64,000 bases of DNA from Entophlyctis helioformis (GCA_025526915.1 JAHLKH010000034.1:119005-183004), one strand, 5' to 3'; positions 45,389-57,979 are shown, counted from the first letter of the stretch. The notes: a model not told the origin generated them from the sequence alone. Program-made: numbers and translations.

Positions 45389-48100
45389 CTCTGCCATCCC
45401 CGCACACGCCGCTGCCTCCCCTTCCGAGCTACCGCTGACCCACACACATCTGTTCATCCGCCCTGACGCTGCTTGGCTCCTTGGCTCCTTGGCACGACCC
45501 CACGATGCGCCGATTGGGTGCCGCCTGCCTTGGCGCTGGGCCACCTCCGTCTCATCGCTTCGTCGCCGCTTCGTCGCCGCTTCGTCGTTGCTTGGCTGCC
45601 GACGCTCCACCCTCGCCCTGCTGCCGCCCACGCACCGCTCTCTCTCTCTCTCTCTCTCTCTGCAATACCCCGTGCACACGCACCGCTCTCCAATCCCCCG
45701 TCGCTCGCTCATCGCTGCTGCCCATCCCGACGGCGGCGATCCTTGGTGCGGATCGTTCGGATACGACTTGAAACGATGGCCGCTTGGGATGCATCAACAG
45801 ATCTTCGACCCCCTCCTCGCCCGTCATGCTGCCCAGGAAGCCCACCAACATGATCTACCGCATCTTCCATCTCGGCGACTCCACTCCTCCCGAGACCGCC
45901 GATGACGACGACTTGAGTGGCGGCAACTCCAGCGGCGGCGCGAGTGGCAGCAGCGGTGCTGCTCAGAAGCAGGCCGCCTTCCTGTGGGGCAAGTCGCGCC
46001 GCCACTACAACAGCAGCAGCGACTTTGACTCGGACGAAGACCATTCGGATGACTCGGGCGGCTCAAACGCCCCGTCCCGCAAGCCCAGCAGAAAGTCGAG
46101 CATCAGCGAGGCCATGGACAGCATGATCCGCCGTGCTGGCTCCATGACGGCCAGATCCAAGCCGGCCAGCCATCAGCAGCCGCAACAGCCGCCGCAACAT
46201 CAACAACATCCACAGCAGCAACAGTCCAACCAGCAGAGCCAGACTGGCGACTTGAACCAGCTGCACGTCGCCCATGCCAACACATCAAGCGCTTCCAGCA
46301 CGAGCACCATCCACGCTCCCAAGCTGGCAAATAGACAGCCCTCCAAAAAGGGCATCTTCTCCATGGGCAACAGCGAGGAAGAGTCCAGCGACTACGAGTC
46401 TGAGCACGAAGACGCGTCGCCCAAGAAAACGATCCGCCCGAGCCTGTTCAAGGACCTGCTCAACGGCACCCGTTCCAAAAAGCAGACGTCGCGTCCTGCC
46501 TCTCCGTCCATCAGCCGCGGCAACAGCGAAAGCAACCTCCACCACCGCGAGGATGCTGCTGCTGCGTCGCCATTCAGTCTCGAGATTCCTCCTCCAGAGC
46601 ACAACTCGACGCCCAAGCAGGAGAGCCACCACAACATCTTCAAGGACCTGCTCAGTCCCCGTATCAGAAAGTCCAGCTTCAGCAGCAGCGGCTTCGCTTC
46701 TGCGTCGGCCTCTGGTGCCGCCAGTGCAACAAGCAGCCACGGGAGCCTGCCGCGCCTCAATGGCACTGCTGTGCGTGCCACCGAGTCTGGCCCCACCTCG
46801 CCCGTCCTGGAGCGCAAGAACTCGTCGATGTCGCTGCAGCGCTCCGGATCGTCTGAAGTCTCTCTTGCAGAAAAGTACGGCAAGACCGAGGACATCCTCG
46901 GCCGTGGCGCCTATGCCACGGTCAAGCTCTGCTGTCCGATGAACTCGAAGCAAAAGTTTGCCATCAAGGAGTTCCGCAAGCGTCGCAAGGACGAGTCGCA
47001 GAAGGAGTATGTCAAGAAGCTCATTGCCGAGTTCTGCATCTCGTCGACGCTCGATCACGAGAACGTTGTTCGCACGGTCGACCTCATCCAGGATGCCGTA
47101 CGTGCATTGTTCGTGTGGCAACCCAACCCAACCCTTTTGCATTCCCTGTGCCTCTGCATCCCGCTGTGAGTTGGCGCTAAACGTGGCCCTGCATGCTCTC
47201 ACTGCCACGCTCGTCGATCCCGGTCTGTTTGCGCATTCCGGTCAACAGAAGCACCAGTGGTGTGTGGTCATGGAGTACTGCGCCGGCGGCGACTTGTATT
47301 GCCGCATCTCGAACGGCTCGTTGAAAAGCTACTCTGAAATGAGCTGCTACTTTGCACAGCTTGTGCACGGCGTCCAGTACCTCCACTCGATGGGAGTCTC
47401 TCACCGCGACCTCAAGCCTGGTGAGCCTTGCCTTGGTTTCGCCGGCCCATGCCCCATATGGACTTGCTGACCTTGGGCTCCTTGGCAGAAAACTTGATAT
47501 TGGACGCTTCTGGCCGCATCCTCAAGATCACCGACTTTGGTGTGTCGCAAGTCTTCCGCACGCCGTTTGGTACAGTGTGCAAAAAGACCCGCGGCGTGGC
47601 TGGATCTGGCCCGTACATTGCTCCCGAGGTAAAACGGCATGCTTGCGCTATACGGGTCTCCAGCGCGTGTCTAACATGGCCGGCACTCTCTAGGAGTTTT
47701 GCTCTGAAGAGTACGACTCTGAGGCTGTCGATGTGTGGTCCATGGGCATCATCTAGTAAGTCCTCTGCGGCCGTGCCTTGCCAGGAAATGGCCAGCCGAC
47801 TGACGCATCCCACCAAACAGCTTCGTCATGGCTGCCAACTCGATCCCCTGGAGAACAGCGGTTGCGTCGGACCAGCGGTACAAGTACTTCCTGGACCATC
47901 GCATGCACTATGCCGCGTTTGAGCGGCTGCAGCCTGGCCCAAGAAGCCTCGTGTACAAGCTCATCGAGCCGGACCCGGTCAAGCGCATCAAGGTTGCCGA
48001 CCTTTTGGAGGACGAGTGGCTCAAGAGCGTGTCGGTGTGCACCGCGTTGAATTGCAACTCGGTCGACCACGTCCATGAGTCGCACAGCGGCAAGGCATAG
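44708..48100 (+). CDS. HAL4/SAT4-type serine/threonine protein kinase
   Basis: Fungal kinase of the HAL4/HAL5/NPR1 group, regulators of potassium and nutrient transporters. Proposed exon 1 (44708-45270) is low-complexity with a His-Ala run (HAHAHAHAHAHDHDHAHA). A 527-bp intron with (GCCA)n and (CT)n tracts leads in phase to 45801. The disordered part has KKGIFSMGNSEEESSDYESE and IRPSLFKDLLNGTRSKKQTS. The kinase domain has LGRGAYATVKLCCP, KFAIKEFRK, HQWCVVMEYCAGGDLYCRIS, SHRDLKPENLILD, ITDFGVSQVF, GSGPYIAPEEF and VDVWSMGIIYFVM. All catalytic residues are present. Exons 3-6: ~47248-47418, 47491-47628, 47694-47756, 47820-48100. A start at 45784, without exon 1, cannot be excluded. Confidence 0.85.
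45641..45661. repeat. (CT)n microsatellite
   Basis: A run of CT dinucleotides inside the long first intron (or 5' UTR) of the kinase gene. A (GCCA)n run lies nearby at 45354-45388. Confidence 0.9.
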
Positions 48101-48398
48101 CAACCGCAACCTCCATAGCCCCCCTCTTTCTATCCGATCATTACAGCATTCATCCCCAGACGCGCTGCCATAGCCTGCCATATTAAAGCACCCTTGTGCC
48201 ATGGAACTGTGTTTGCTCGCATTGGCATGGCCAGTGGTCTGCCAGTGGTCTGTCAGTGGTCTGTCATGGGCGTGGCTTCGGCCTGCCTTTGGTCGGCCCA
48301 GCTCATCACCGCGCCGGGTCCCGTGACGGCTTTGCATCCTTGTGCCCGCCAGATCTTGCGGCACACGGTTGGCGACACAGCCGGAAACACCGTTTGCG

Positions 48399-51300
48399 AT
48401 GGCGGACAAGTCGAGCACGCCTGCCAAACCACCGGCAGCCATGTCGGCAGCCGCCCCTGCCGCCGCAGCGTCTCCCTCCCAGCGCAGTGTGCGCATCAAC
48501 CCCGGCGTCTTCTCGGCCGGCGCGACGGCGGGCCCGCGCGCACCCAACAGCGCGGGTGGTTTGCAGCAGTCCCGCTCCAACGTCAGCCTGCAGGACGTTG
48601 GCGTCGACAGCAACCCCGTGTCGCCGGGCGTGGGCTCGGTGGCCGAAAGCCCTGCCGTCTCTCGCCGCCAAGGCTCGCCGTTTTACAGTAAGCGGCGCAT
48701 CCGTCTGCATGCATGCCTGTCTGGTTGCCTGCCCAGTTGCATGCCTGCCTATATGCCTTTTTTGTGTCGCTGCCGGCATCGCTTTCTTGTGCCCCCTGCG
48801 GCTTTGCTGGCCCATCGGCCCGATCCTTGTGCTGGCAGATCGCTCACCATCAGACCCGCTGCAGACTACTTCTTCGACAAGACCACGTTCAACGAGGACG
48901 GCAGGTACTGGGCCCATCGCATCAACAGACAGGCCAGGCTGTCCGAGTCGGTCAGCGAGGCCGATCTGTCCGACGTCGACTCGGGCCGCCCCTCGGGCCG
49001 CAGCTCGCTCCTGGGTCTCGCCGCCAACGCCAACGGCGATGGCATGCCGTCCATCTCGCTCGCCGAGCGCATGGCCGACGTCGTTGGCACCGCCGTCACG
49101 TCCGAGGGCGTTGCCAAGTACTCGCAAGAAGAAGCCAAAGGTAAGAGCAGCCCGCCTCTTGCAGCATGCCAATCACCACCGCGCTGCACCCTGTGCTCAT
49201 GCACGGCCTGCATCCCTGCGAGCCAGACGTCGAGCTCGGCCAGGAACTGGAGGAAATGTTCAAGACGCTCGAAAAGTGCGTCGAGCTGCGCGCACGCTAC
49301 ATGGAGTGCAGCTACCAGTGTCTCGGCGACAACCCAAAGGACTCGGACGACTGGGAGATCTTCCCGCCTCCGCCGCCGCCCAGCTACCCGCCGCCGCCCC
49401 GCAGCGCAGGAGACGCTGCATCTGCTGCGCGCTTTGTGCCTGTCGACCACTCCCACCCGTCGCTGCCAGACGACTTTGACTTTTCCCAGTTCCACATCCC
49501 CGAGGAGCATCCGGTCGTCTACTCCATGACCGAGGACGGATTCTTTCAGATCTACCGATCCAAGGAGGGTATGTCTGCATCCCATTCCTTTTTTGCTCTG
49601 TCGCACGCCATGCTTGCGGCGGCATGGTGGCTGATGGTTGCTGTGCGCGATCAACGTTGCCCAGACGCTACTGCCAAGAAAAACGAGCTGTGTGAGATCC
49701 CGTCCATCAAGGCCTACTACCAGGACCAGGACTACATCCAGAACGCCATCTCGGACGGCCCCACCAAAAGTTTTGCCTTTCGTCGTCTCAGATACCTCGA
49801 GAGCAAGTTCCAGATGTACGTGCTCCTCAACGAGTACCAGGAAATGGCCGACTCCAAGGTGAGCATGTCCAGCACTCATGCCTGTCTGCTTCGTGCTTCT
49901 GGCTGTGTTGTGGACCTGAATCGAGACTGACCTGGCGTGCCGTTGTTGCATTCCAGCGCGTGCCCCATCGCGACTTTTACAATGTCCGCAAAGTCGACAC
50001 TCACGTGCACCACTCGGCGTGCATGAACCAGAAGCACCTGCTGCGCTTCATCAAGTCCAAGATCAAGAAGAGCCCTGATGTAGGCTGCAGTCGCATGTCT
50101 GCGGCGTCATCAATGGCGTTTTGCTGATCCGTGGCTGCTTGTGTTCGCAGGACGTTGTCATTTACCGTGATGGCAAACACCTCACGCTCGCTCAAGTATT
50201 CGAGAGTTTGAACCTGACTGCGTACGATCTCAGTATCGACACTCTGGACATGCACGTGAGTCGGCCGCGTGTGCATCCAGTCTCGCTATCCCGTTGGCCC
50301 ACAAAGGCTGGCACTTTGGCTGACAGTTTCATGCGGCTGCCAGGCCCACAAGGACTCGTTCCACAGATTCGACAAGTTCAACCTCAAGTACAATCCTATC
50401 GGCGAGTCGCGTCTGCGTGAGATCTTCCTCAAGACAGACAATTATGTCAAGGGCACGTATCTGGCTGAGCTCACCCAAGAAGTCATTTCGGATCTCGAGG
50501 CGAGCAAGTACCAAATGGTGGAGTACCGCATCTCCATCTATGGCAGGTGTGTTTTTCCCACGCCGTTGCTGTTGGCCTTGCTGGCCGTGCTGACAACCAA
50601 AGCATCCATCTGGCGATGCCGCAGATCCAAGGACGAGTGGGACAAGCTGGCCAAGTGGATTATCGAAAACAAACTGTTCTCGCACAATGTGCGCTGGCTC
50701 ATCCAGGTCCCGCGTCTCTACAGCGTCTACAAAAAGTCTGGCAACGTGCATAACTTTGAAGACGTCATCCGCAGTACGTGCAAGGCATTCCTGTCATGCT
50801 GCCTCTGCCGGCATGGATGACTGGCTGATTGTCTGACCGACTGACTGGCGGATTGGCTTGCACCATCTCAATGGCCCACAGACATCTATGAGCCGCTGTT
50901 TGAGGTCACCAAGGACCCGCGCACTCACCCCGAGCTTCACGTGTTCCTCCAGCGCGTCATTGGCTTTGACAGCGTGGACGACGAGAGCAAGCCCGAGAAG
51001 CGCATCTTTAAAAAGTTCCCCAGTCCCAAGGCATGGAACATTGCCATGAACCCGCCGTACTCGTACTACCTGTACTACATGTACTCGAACATGTGCTCGC
51101 TCAACCTGTTCCGCCGTCACCGTGGATTCAGTACGTTGTCTTGCTGGTGGCTTTGTGTTTGGTGTGCATGACCCAAAGGCTCATCATTGGCTGCTCGCGG
51201 TACACAGACACGTTTGTGCTGCGTCCCCATGCTGGCGAGGCGGGTGATCCCGACCACTTGACCAGCGCGTTCCTCACGTCGCACAGTATTAGCCACGGCA

Positions 51301-52784
51301 TTCTTTTGCGCAAGGTGCCCGTCCTCCAATACCTGTAAGTGATGTGCTGCTGTCGTGAATGCATCCGATGCTTGTTCCTAATCTGCATCAACAACCCCTC
51401 TCCCAATGGCGGCAGGTTTTACTTGGACCAGATCGGCATTGCCATGTCTCCGTTGTCCAACAACGCCCTGTTCCTCAGCTATGACCGCAACCCGCTCTTG
51501 TCCTTCTTCCAGCGCGGCCTGAACATCTCGCTCTCCACCGACGACCCGCTCCAGTTCCACTTCACCAAAGAGCCGCTCATTGAAGAGTACAGTGTCGCCG
51601 CCCAGATCTGGAAGCTCTCGTCGACCGACATGTGCGAGGTCGCCCGCAACTCGGTGCTCCAGAGTGGCTGGGAACTCCAGATCAAGAAACGCTGGCTCGG
51701 CGACCAGTGCTACCAGCCCGGCCCTGCTGGCAACGACATCCACAAGACCAACGTGCCCAACCTGCGTCTGCAGTTTAGATACCAGACGCTCATGGAGGAG
51801 CGGACCATGGTCCTGAGCGCTCTGCGCCAGACGTTTGACGTGTCGGTTGCCGGCGACGAAACCGACGCGTCCGTCTCGACGGCTGTCAGTGGTGGACCTG
51901 CCCCAGCGGCTGGCACCGGTGCGGATGGTGGTGCCGCAGGTGCGGCTGCTGCCGATCGTCCTCCTGTGGGACCTGGCGCGCAGACATCTGCCCTGTCTGC
52001 TGCGTTTGCTGCCCAGTCTGGCCTGACTTCGCCGACTCTGCCGCCCACCATGGCTGCTCCAAACACGACTGCGGGTGCTGCCGCTGCCGCTGCTGCCGCC
52101 GCCGCCTTTGCTGCAGCAGTGTCCAGCGGCACTGTCCACTCCCACTCGCACGCCTATGGCACGTCGCCTGTTCCCATTCCTGGCGGTCCTGGCCGCGACG
52201 CTACGACGAGCGGTAGCCCCAACATGCACCCCAGCAGCCACACGAGCAGCGGCGACTTTAACCGCGGCCGCTCGCTTGTCATCCCGACCGACCCAGGAGC
52301 GCTCCGTCGCAACTCGTCGCGCCACACGGCCGGCACGATCCCGCTGTCGCCCATCCACGCCGTTGAGCCGCTCATCCACCAGCTTCAGCACCAGCACATC
52401 TCGGGCTCGGCGACGGGCGGATCCCCAGACTTTACTGGCTACCGCGGATCTCCCCGCCACAATTTTGTCACGGGCTCTCTGCCAAACGACGACCACCACG
52501 GCAGCGGCAGCGGTGCTCCCTTCCTTGCGCTGACTGCCCCTGCCCTGCCCATCGTCCCTGGCGGTGCTGGCCCGACTGGCTCCAACTCTGCAATCGCGTC
52601 AGGCTCGACTGCCATCAATGGCTCGATCCCAACAGCGTCGGCTGCAACGAGCGTCGGCGCGTTCCCGGCGTTCGCCATGGTGCTCGAGAAACGGTCCAGA
52701 CAAAAGGGCGGACACGACGACGCGCTCATGTCGTCCATCGACCGGCCCACTGACGGGTACGATGCGTTTGACGACGACGTTTGA
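48399..52784 (+). CDS. AMD1: AMP deaminase
   Basis: Converts AMP to IMP in the purine nucleotide cycle. The disordered N terminus ([20 protein letters not shown]) is followed by [40 protein letters not shown] and [20 protein letters not shown]. The catalytic barrel begins [20 protein letters not shown] (metal-binding His pair) and [11 protein letters not shown]. It continues with [64 protein letters not shown]-like [59 protein letters not shown] and [20 protein letters not shown] with the catalytic aspartates. At least twelve exons. After [20 protein letters not shown] comes an unusual ~310-residue Ala/Gly/Ser/Thr/Pro tail not needed for the barrel. Confidence 0.94.
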
Positions 52785-52855
52785 TGCTTGATGTCTGCCA
52801 ATGAAGAACGCGTCCACACTTGCCCGCACATCCAACAACAAACCAGAGACTCAAA

Positions 52856-54736
52856 ATGGGAACGCATCAGGACTCGGGAGCGGCAGTCATGGTCGCCGAC
52901 CCGGTGCGCAACTGGTACTACGCCATCTCGCTCGTCCTGCTCTCCTCGGCGTGCATCTACATCTCTCTGTGTACCCAGTCTGCGTCCGCGTCCAAGTCTG
53001 GCATTGCAGCAAACAGCACCGCCTCGTCACCGTTCCATCTCATCCTCCGCGGCGGCTTTGGACGCTCGTTCACCCGCCTTGTCGGTGCTGTCGGCCAGCT
53101 GAGCCGCGGACCACGCTCGTCGTTCCGGTCGTTCCAGTTCAACTACCTCGTCGTCTACTCGCTCGTGTTTAGTATGCTGCCCCATCTTTGCCCCGCCCCT
53201 CTCTGCCGCTGTCTCTGTCGCTGTCTCTGTCACTGTCTCGCTCGCTCGAGCACGCTTTGTTGTTGCTGACGCGTCCATTCTTGTTCGTGCAACAACAAAA
53301 CCATCAACCCGTTGCAGTGGCGGACTGGCTGCAAGGGCCGTACATTTATGCGCTGTACAAGTCGTACGGATACGAGCTGGACTCTATTGCGCTGCTGTTT
53401 GTCGCAGGCTTCTTGTCGTCGGCAGTCTTTGGCACCTTTGTTGGCTCGCTCGCAGATCGATTGTGAGTCGCCCGGATGCCACACACTGCCGGTTTGCATC
53501 GTCGGCTGACCCAACTGACGATTCCTGGGGCTGCCGGGCTGCACAGTGGCCGCAAGCTTGGCTCTGTGCTATTTTGCGGCTTCTACATCCTGTCGTGCCT
53601 CACAAAGCTGTCGACCACGTTCAGCGTGCTCATGGTCGGCCGTCTCCTTGGCGGCATCTCGACCTCCCTCCTCTTCTCTGTGTTCGAATCGTGGATGATT
53701 TACGAGCACCGGTCTCGTGCCTTTGACGAGTCTCTCCTCTCGGACACGTTCGCGTGGGCAACCTTCGCCAACGGTCTTGTGGCCATCGTGTCTGGGCTGA
53801 TTGCCAACATTGTCGTCGAGGTGTTTGGACTGGTCTCGCCCTTCATGGTCGCCATCGTGTTCCTTGGACTCGCACTGGTCATCATCCAGTCCACCTGGTC
53901 CGAGAACTATGGCAACAAGGTAAGGAGTATCCTTGTCGGCACTCTTTCCTGCATCCCCACCGACTGACGCTCTCGATGGCTTGCGGACACAGATTGTTTC
54001 TTCTCCGTCGCCCTCGTTCCTGTCTGTCGTCGACTCGATCTACCACGACCCCAACATTCTCGCGGTCGGCACAATGCAGTTCTGCTTCGAGAGCGCCATG
54101 TACACGTTCGTGTTCCTCTGGTCGCCCGTGCTCGAAACCGTGACCGACTCCCGCATCGCCCTCCCCTTTGGCGTCATGTTCTCCAGCTTCATGGTCTGCA
54201 TCATGCTCGGCTCGTCTCTCTACAAATCGCTCACACTGCGCCAGTTCTCCAACGAGCTCATTGCCAACGCGACATTCGGCGCGGCAGCCCTGACGTTCCT
54301 CGTGCCAGCCGTCACCAGAAACGAGGCCATCATCTACATCGCGTTCAACGTGTTTGAGCTCTGCTGCGGCGTGTATTTCCCCGCCATGGCGTCCATCCGC
54401 AGCAAAGTCGTGCCCGAATCCACCCGGTCGACCGTCATGAACATCTTCCGCGTGCCGCTCAACCTCATTGTCGTGCTCATCCTGCTCAAGGCAAACAGCC
54501 TGCCCGCGTCGCTCTTCTTTGTCGTGTGCGCGGGCCTGAACGTGACGGCCTTTGTCTTTGCCAAACAGCTCTCGGCTACATCCGCACTGGTCGTCGTGTA
54601 CCAGGAGGCATCTGCACGCGACGAAGAGGCTGCCCTGGATCTGCCCACAAACAACAAGGAGCGCTTTGATCTGCAGCCACAGGAAACAATGGCAGGCAAT
54701 GCCAAATCCGCTGAGACGGCTACCACTATCCAATAA
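52856..54736 (+). CDS. MFSD5: MFSD5-like major facilitator (molybdate-anion transporter type)
   Basis: Polytopic membrane protein of the MFSD5/MOT2 branch, proposed molybdate-anion transporters. Four exons: 52856 to ~53172, ~53318-53462, ~53547-53920 and ~53994-54736. Signature pieces are FQFNYLVVYSLVFS, VADWLQGPYIYALYKSYGYE, IALLFVAGFLSSAVFGTFVG, SLADRLGRKLGSVLFCGFYI (the MFS loop 2-3 motif D-x-x-GRK), LLFSVFESWMIYEHRSRAFD, GTMQFCFESAMYTFVFLWSP and FNVFELCCGVYFPAMASIRS. About twelve hydrophobic segments can be counted. The C-terminal tail is acidic and probably cytosolic. The start lies only 71 bp after the AMP deaminase stop on the same strand. Confidence 0.9.
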
Positions 54737-54947
54737 ACGACTTGCCTAGTCTTGCCTGAACGGCGTTGAATGGAATCGCTCCGATACGTCCAGCTTGTTT
54801 ACTCGGAAGAATGCACAGAGATAATCCATCATGGACATCATGCAAATCAAGATATGGTATTCTTTCCCACGACGTTCACGAACAGGAGCATGCCAAAGCA
54901 TATCAGAGCTGAATCCTGGCAAGCTGGAAGGAAAGGAGATGATAGTC

Positions 54948-56490
54948 TCTGGACCACGATGCAATGAATGCTTCATCGGCTTGTTGGATTGACATCTATT
55001 ATAGGAAACAATCGAGAAGAAGAAGACAAGGAAGAACCGCTCAGCATGGACGCCAGAGAGTGGCAGGCACCATCTTGTATGTGCTGCCGACCCACTGCAT
55101 GGCCCATCGGTCAGAGTTGGCCCACGACATGAATGTGGGAGTCGGAATGGCTGCGCATCAAACAGCCACCACGATCGTCAGTCCATGATCAAGCACAGGC
55201 ATCCATCCACAACACAGCCGCATGTCAATGAGCACTCACCGCCTGGCAGGTGCGGGCAGCAGTAACTGCACACGCATGGCGTGCACATGTAAAGGCCAGT
55301 ACATACGTCAAAGTTGACAAACTGCAAGCCACGCAGGCAGTGTCAGTCGGCTTGCTGTCAAGACACGCACTCAAATGCACAGGAAATGTGACTTACAACT
55401 CGTTGGAACCGGTCGACGCCGTTCCACTGCCAAGCGGTATCTAGGAGTGGCGAGGAACAAAGGACCGGCATCGGCAAGCAACAGCCGCGCGTGCAGGCGA
55501 GGTGGTGACGGCGGTGCTCGTGCAGCTGTTGGAACTGCCTGTCAAAGACCTGACCGGCAGTCATCGGCTGGTAGAGCATGGCCATGTCAGCATCGAATCG
55601 TGCCATTCAAAGTGTGCATTCAGTCGAGACTTACAGGGTACACGAGTGGCGACACCGACTTGGCGCTGTCGACGCCTTGTGGCTTGGGGTTGTGGCAGGC
55701 TGCCGGCTTGTTGGTGTCGACGGTCAAGTTTGTCTTGTTGGCCGACGCCTTGGGCGGGACGGGCGTCTTGGCGGCAGCGGGCGGCTTGCCAGCGCTGACA
55801 TTCGACGCGGCCTTGTTGTTGGCGGTCTTGGCCGGGACGGGCGGCTTATAGTCCGCGTCGGTGGTCGTCGCGCCTTCTGGAATGAACTCTGGGGCCCGAA
55901 CGTTCCACTTGAAGGGAACGACCGGCTCGAACTCGGGGGCAGCAAAGTTCCAAACGGTCGGCGACGCGGCGGGAGCGACGGCCGGTGCGGTGGACGGAGA
56001 CGCGTCGGGCTGGGCGACCGTGGTGTTGGTCTGATGCGTGATATGAGAGGGAATGTGGACGGGATGGTCAGCCAGACAGTCAAGGCAGCCGCATGGGAGA
56101 GTGGCCGCAGTCTGGGGACATCCACTCAGCCAGCCGGCCAGCCAAACAGCGCAGCAACTCAAAGTCGCCAATCAGATCCACATGGCAAACAAACAGACAG
56201 ACGAGTGGATGTCCCAAGACGCGATGTGCGGCGAATGCGGATCGTGATGGAAGACAAAGTATGCGAGGCAGCGTGCTGGGGACGGGGAGGGCAGAGCGAG
56301 CGATGGGATGCGATAAAAGGCGGCAAGACGGCAAGATAGCAAGGCGGCAGGCATGCCATGCGAGCAGCACAGAGGACGATCCAGCATGCCGTGTGGAAGC
56401 ATGCGACACTTACAGGCGATGCGACAGCCGAGTTGGCCGTCGTGGGTTTGTGGCGTGTGTGGCGTGTGTGGCCGACGAGCTGCATGGGAA
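54948..56490 (-). repeat. Duplicated unit B
   Basis: Minus-strand copy of the same unit as A and C. At its low-coordinate end similarity stops at the AGTCTCTGGACCACG sequence, before the RING start that A and C retain. It contains the only open copy of the PAM2-like/Cys-rich gene. Confidence 0.88.
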
Positions 56491-56669
56491 GCAGAGCGAG
56501 AGAGGCGATAGAGAAGCACGGCAGACAACGGGCAGTCGGCATAACCCATCAGATCATGCGATGCGGCAGCCGAGAGAGCAGCAGCAGGGCAGAGTGCGAC
56601 ACGCAGCACGGATGGCACTGAGACTTGCCTGGCAGCGACAGTGGACGAGGATGCGTTGGTAGAGGACAT
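55041..56669 (-). CDS. PAM2-like motif + Cys/Trp-rich protein, copy B (intact)
   Basis: Family not recognised. Exons: 56669-56625 (MSSTNASSSTVAARQ), ~56479-56414, 56030-55635, 55567-55397, 55321-55240, 55150-55041; sum 870 nt, in phase, 289 residues. The exon 1 donor is weak (CAA/GTCTCA); alternatively translation starts at ATG 56485 (MQLVGHT). Exon 3 has FEPVVPFKWNVRAPEFIPEG, which fits the PAM2 consensus (N-x-x-A-x-E-F-x-P) that binds the MLLE domain of poly(A)-binding protein; a Lys/Pro/Ala linker follows. The C-terminal part has FDRQFQQLHEHRRHHLACTR, GCCLPMPVLCSSP, LYMCTPCVCSYCCPHLPG and MSWANSDRWAMQWVGSTYKM. Nine or more cysteines suggest metal binding or disulphides. A role in mRNA regulation is inference from the PAM2-like motif only. 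Confidence 0.65.
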
Positions 56670-57979
56670 GTTGTATTGCTTGTGAGTATATCTCGAGTCT
56701 TGATTCGTGTCGGATATGGCGGAAAGACAGGAGCCAGACGCGATGCTGGCAGAATGTCGCGAATTGCGATGGCGATTGGTGTGTCTGGAAATGCGACCCG
56801 AAATGACGGCACAGAGCACAAACAGCAATGCAAATGGGCAATGCGAGTGAATGGCGTCGGCAGTCTGGTGGTCCAATGAGCCTGTCTTCCTGCAGCTGAG
56901 GCGATGGCTGTGACGATGGACAGGCAGGGCGATGCAGCAGCACACGCCAGAGACACAAGACGGCCAAGGCAGGCTGCCACACAGCGTGCATCATGCGGCA
57001 TCATCAATCGCCCCTCGCCCAGCACGGCATTGCCCATGCATGCCTCGCTGCTCTCTGTCCCGCATCTCTGCATCTGCCAGCCACGCGTCCATTCCCTCAT
57101 GTGGCATTGCCGCCTCGTTCTCGTCCCTCGGCATGCTGCTGTGCGAGCAACGCGTGCCGCGCGTGTTGGTGATCGCGAGATCCACCGTCTGTCCGCATCA
57201 CCATCGCCACATCACCGGCACTCAGTGTCGCTGTCCCTGCGCAGCATCGACTGTCGTGTCTCCACCTGCCGCCCTTTCCCACGCCGTCCACCAACCACAC
57301 ACCGCCGCCTGATCCAGCCACGACACCAGCCGCTCTTGCCTCTCCAACAGCCTGCAAGCCGCTCGTTGTCCACAGCCAGCCAACCGACTGCTCCTTGCAC
57401 AAGCGAGCGGCATCCATCGCGACGTGGCTGGCGTGACTCGTTGGCTGATCGTGGTGCCGCGTGTTGATCGCTGCTCGTTCGTGTCTCTCTGCCTGCCTCC
57501 AGCCGAGCCAACTCGCCAGCCGTCCAGGCTGTCCGCCCATTGCACGAATCCATTGGTGCGTGACAACCAGCTCGCTCATGCCGTGCTCGGCATTCGTCTG
57601 ATGTGCGATGCAGCTCGCACGAGCCACCACGACCGCATCCAGGCACTGCATCGTCGCTGCTCTTCTCCAGCACCAACCGATGCGGTCAATGCACCTGGGA
57701 ACAGCCGGCTGCGGCACTTGCTCGCTTCATGGACACGCAGCCACTCTCCTCGTTTGTTTTGTATCTGTCGGCTGCCTCCACAGACACGCACAGATCCACA
57801 CAGCAGCGGCTGTTCCACCAGAAAGCGGCCAGCCAACGGCACGGCAAGCGACACGACGCACACACGAGCAGCATAACAGCAGCAAGCATTCCACACATCT
57901 TTCCGCATTCCCCAACTTTTACAAAACTCAAGATGCTCTCGATTCTCAACATCAAGACAGCACATTCGCGGAAGTGGCG
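56670..57979. other. Divergent 1.3-kb spacer
   Basis: Lies between PAM2 copy B (minus) and the Cys-motif gene (plus). Long frames occur on both strands (for example 57097-57717 minus and 57424-57876 plus), but they are rich in Cys, Arg, His and Trp, match no family I know and have no consistent splice phasing. Part is likely promoter and 5' UTR. An ATG at 57932 precedes the chosen start of the downstream gene in another frame and could act as a uORF. Confidence 0.35.

Noticed and set aside
52080..52120. Ala-coding GCTGCC run in AMP deaminase as repeat-expansion locus
   Set aside because: Part of a generally low-complexity tail with mixed codons; no pure triplet tract.
57097..57717. Minus-strand 206-codon frame in the 56.7-58 kb spacer
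   Set aside because: Arg/His/Trp/Cys-rich, no splice support, overlapped by equally long frames on the other strand.
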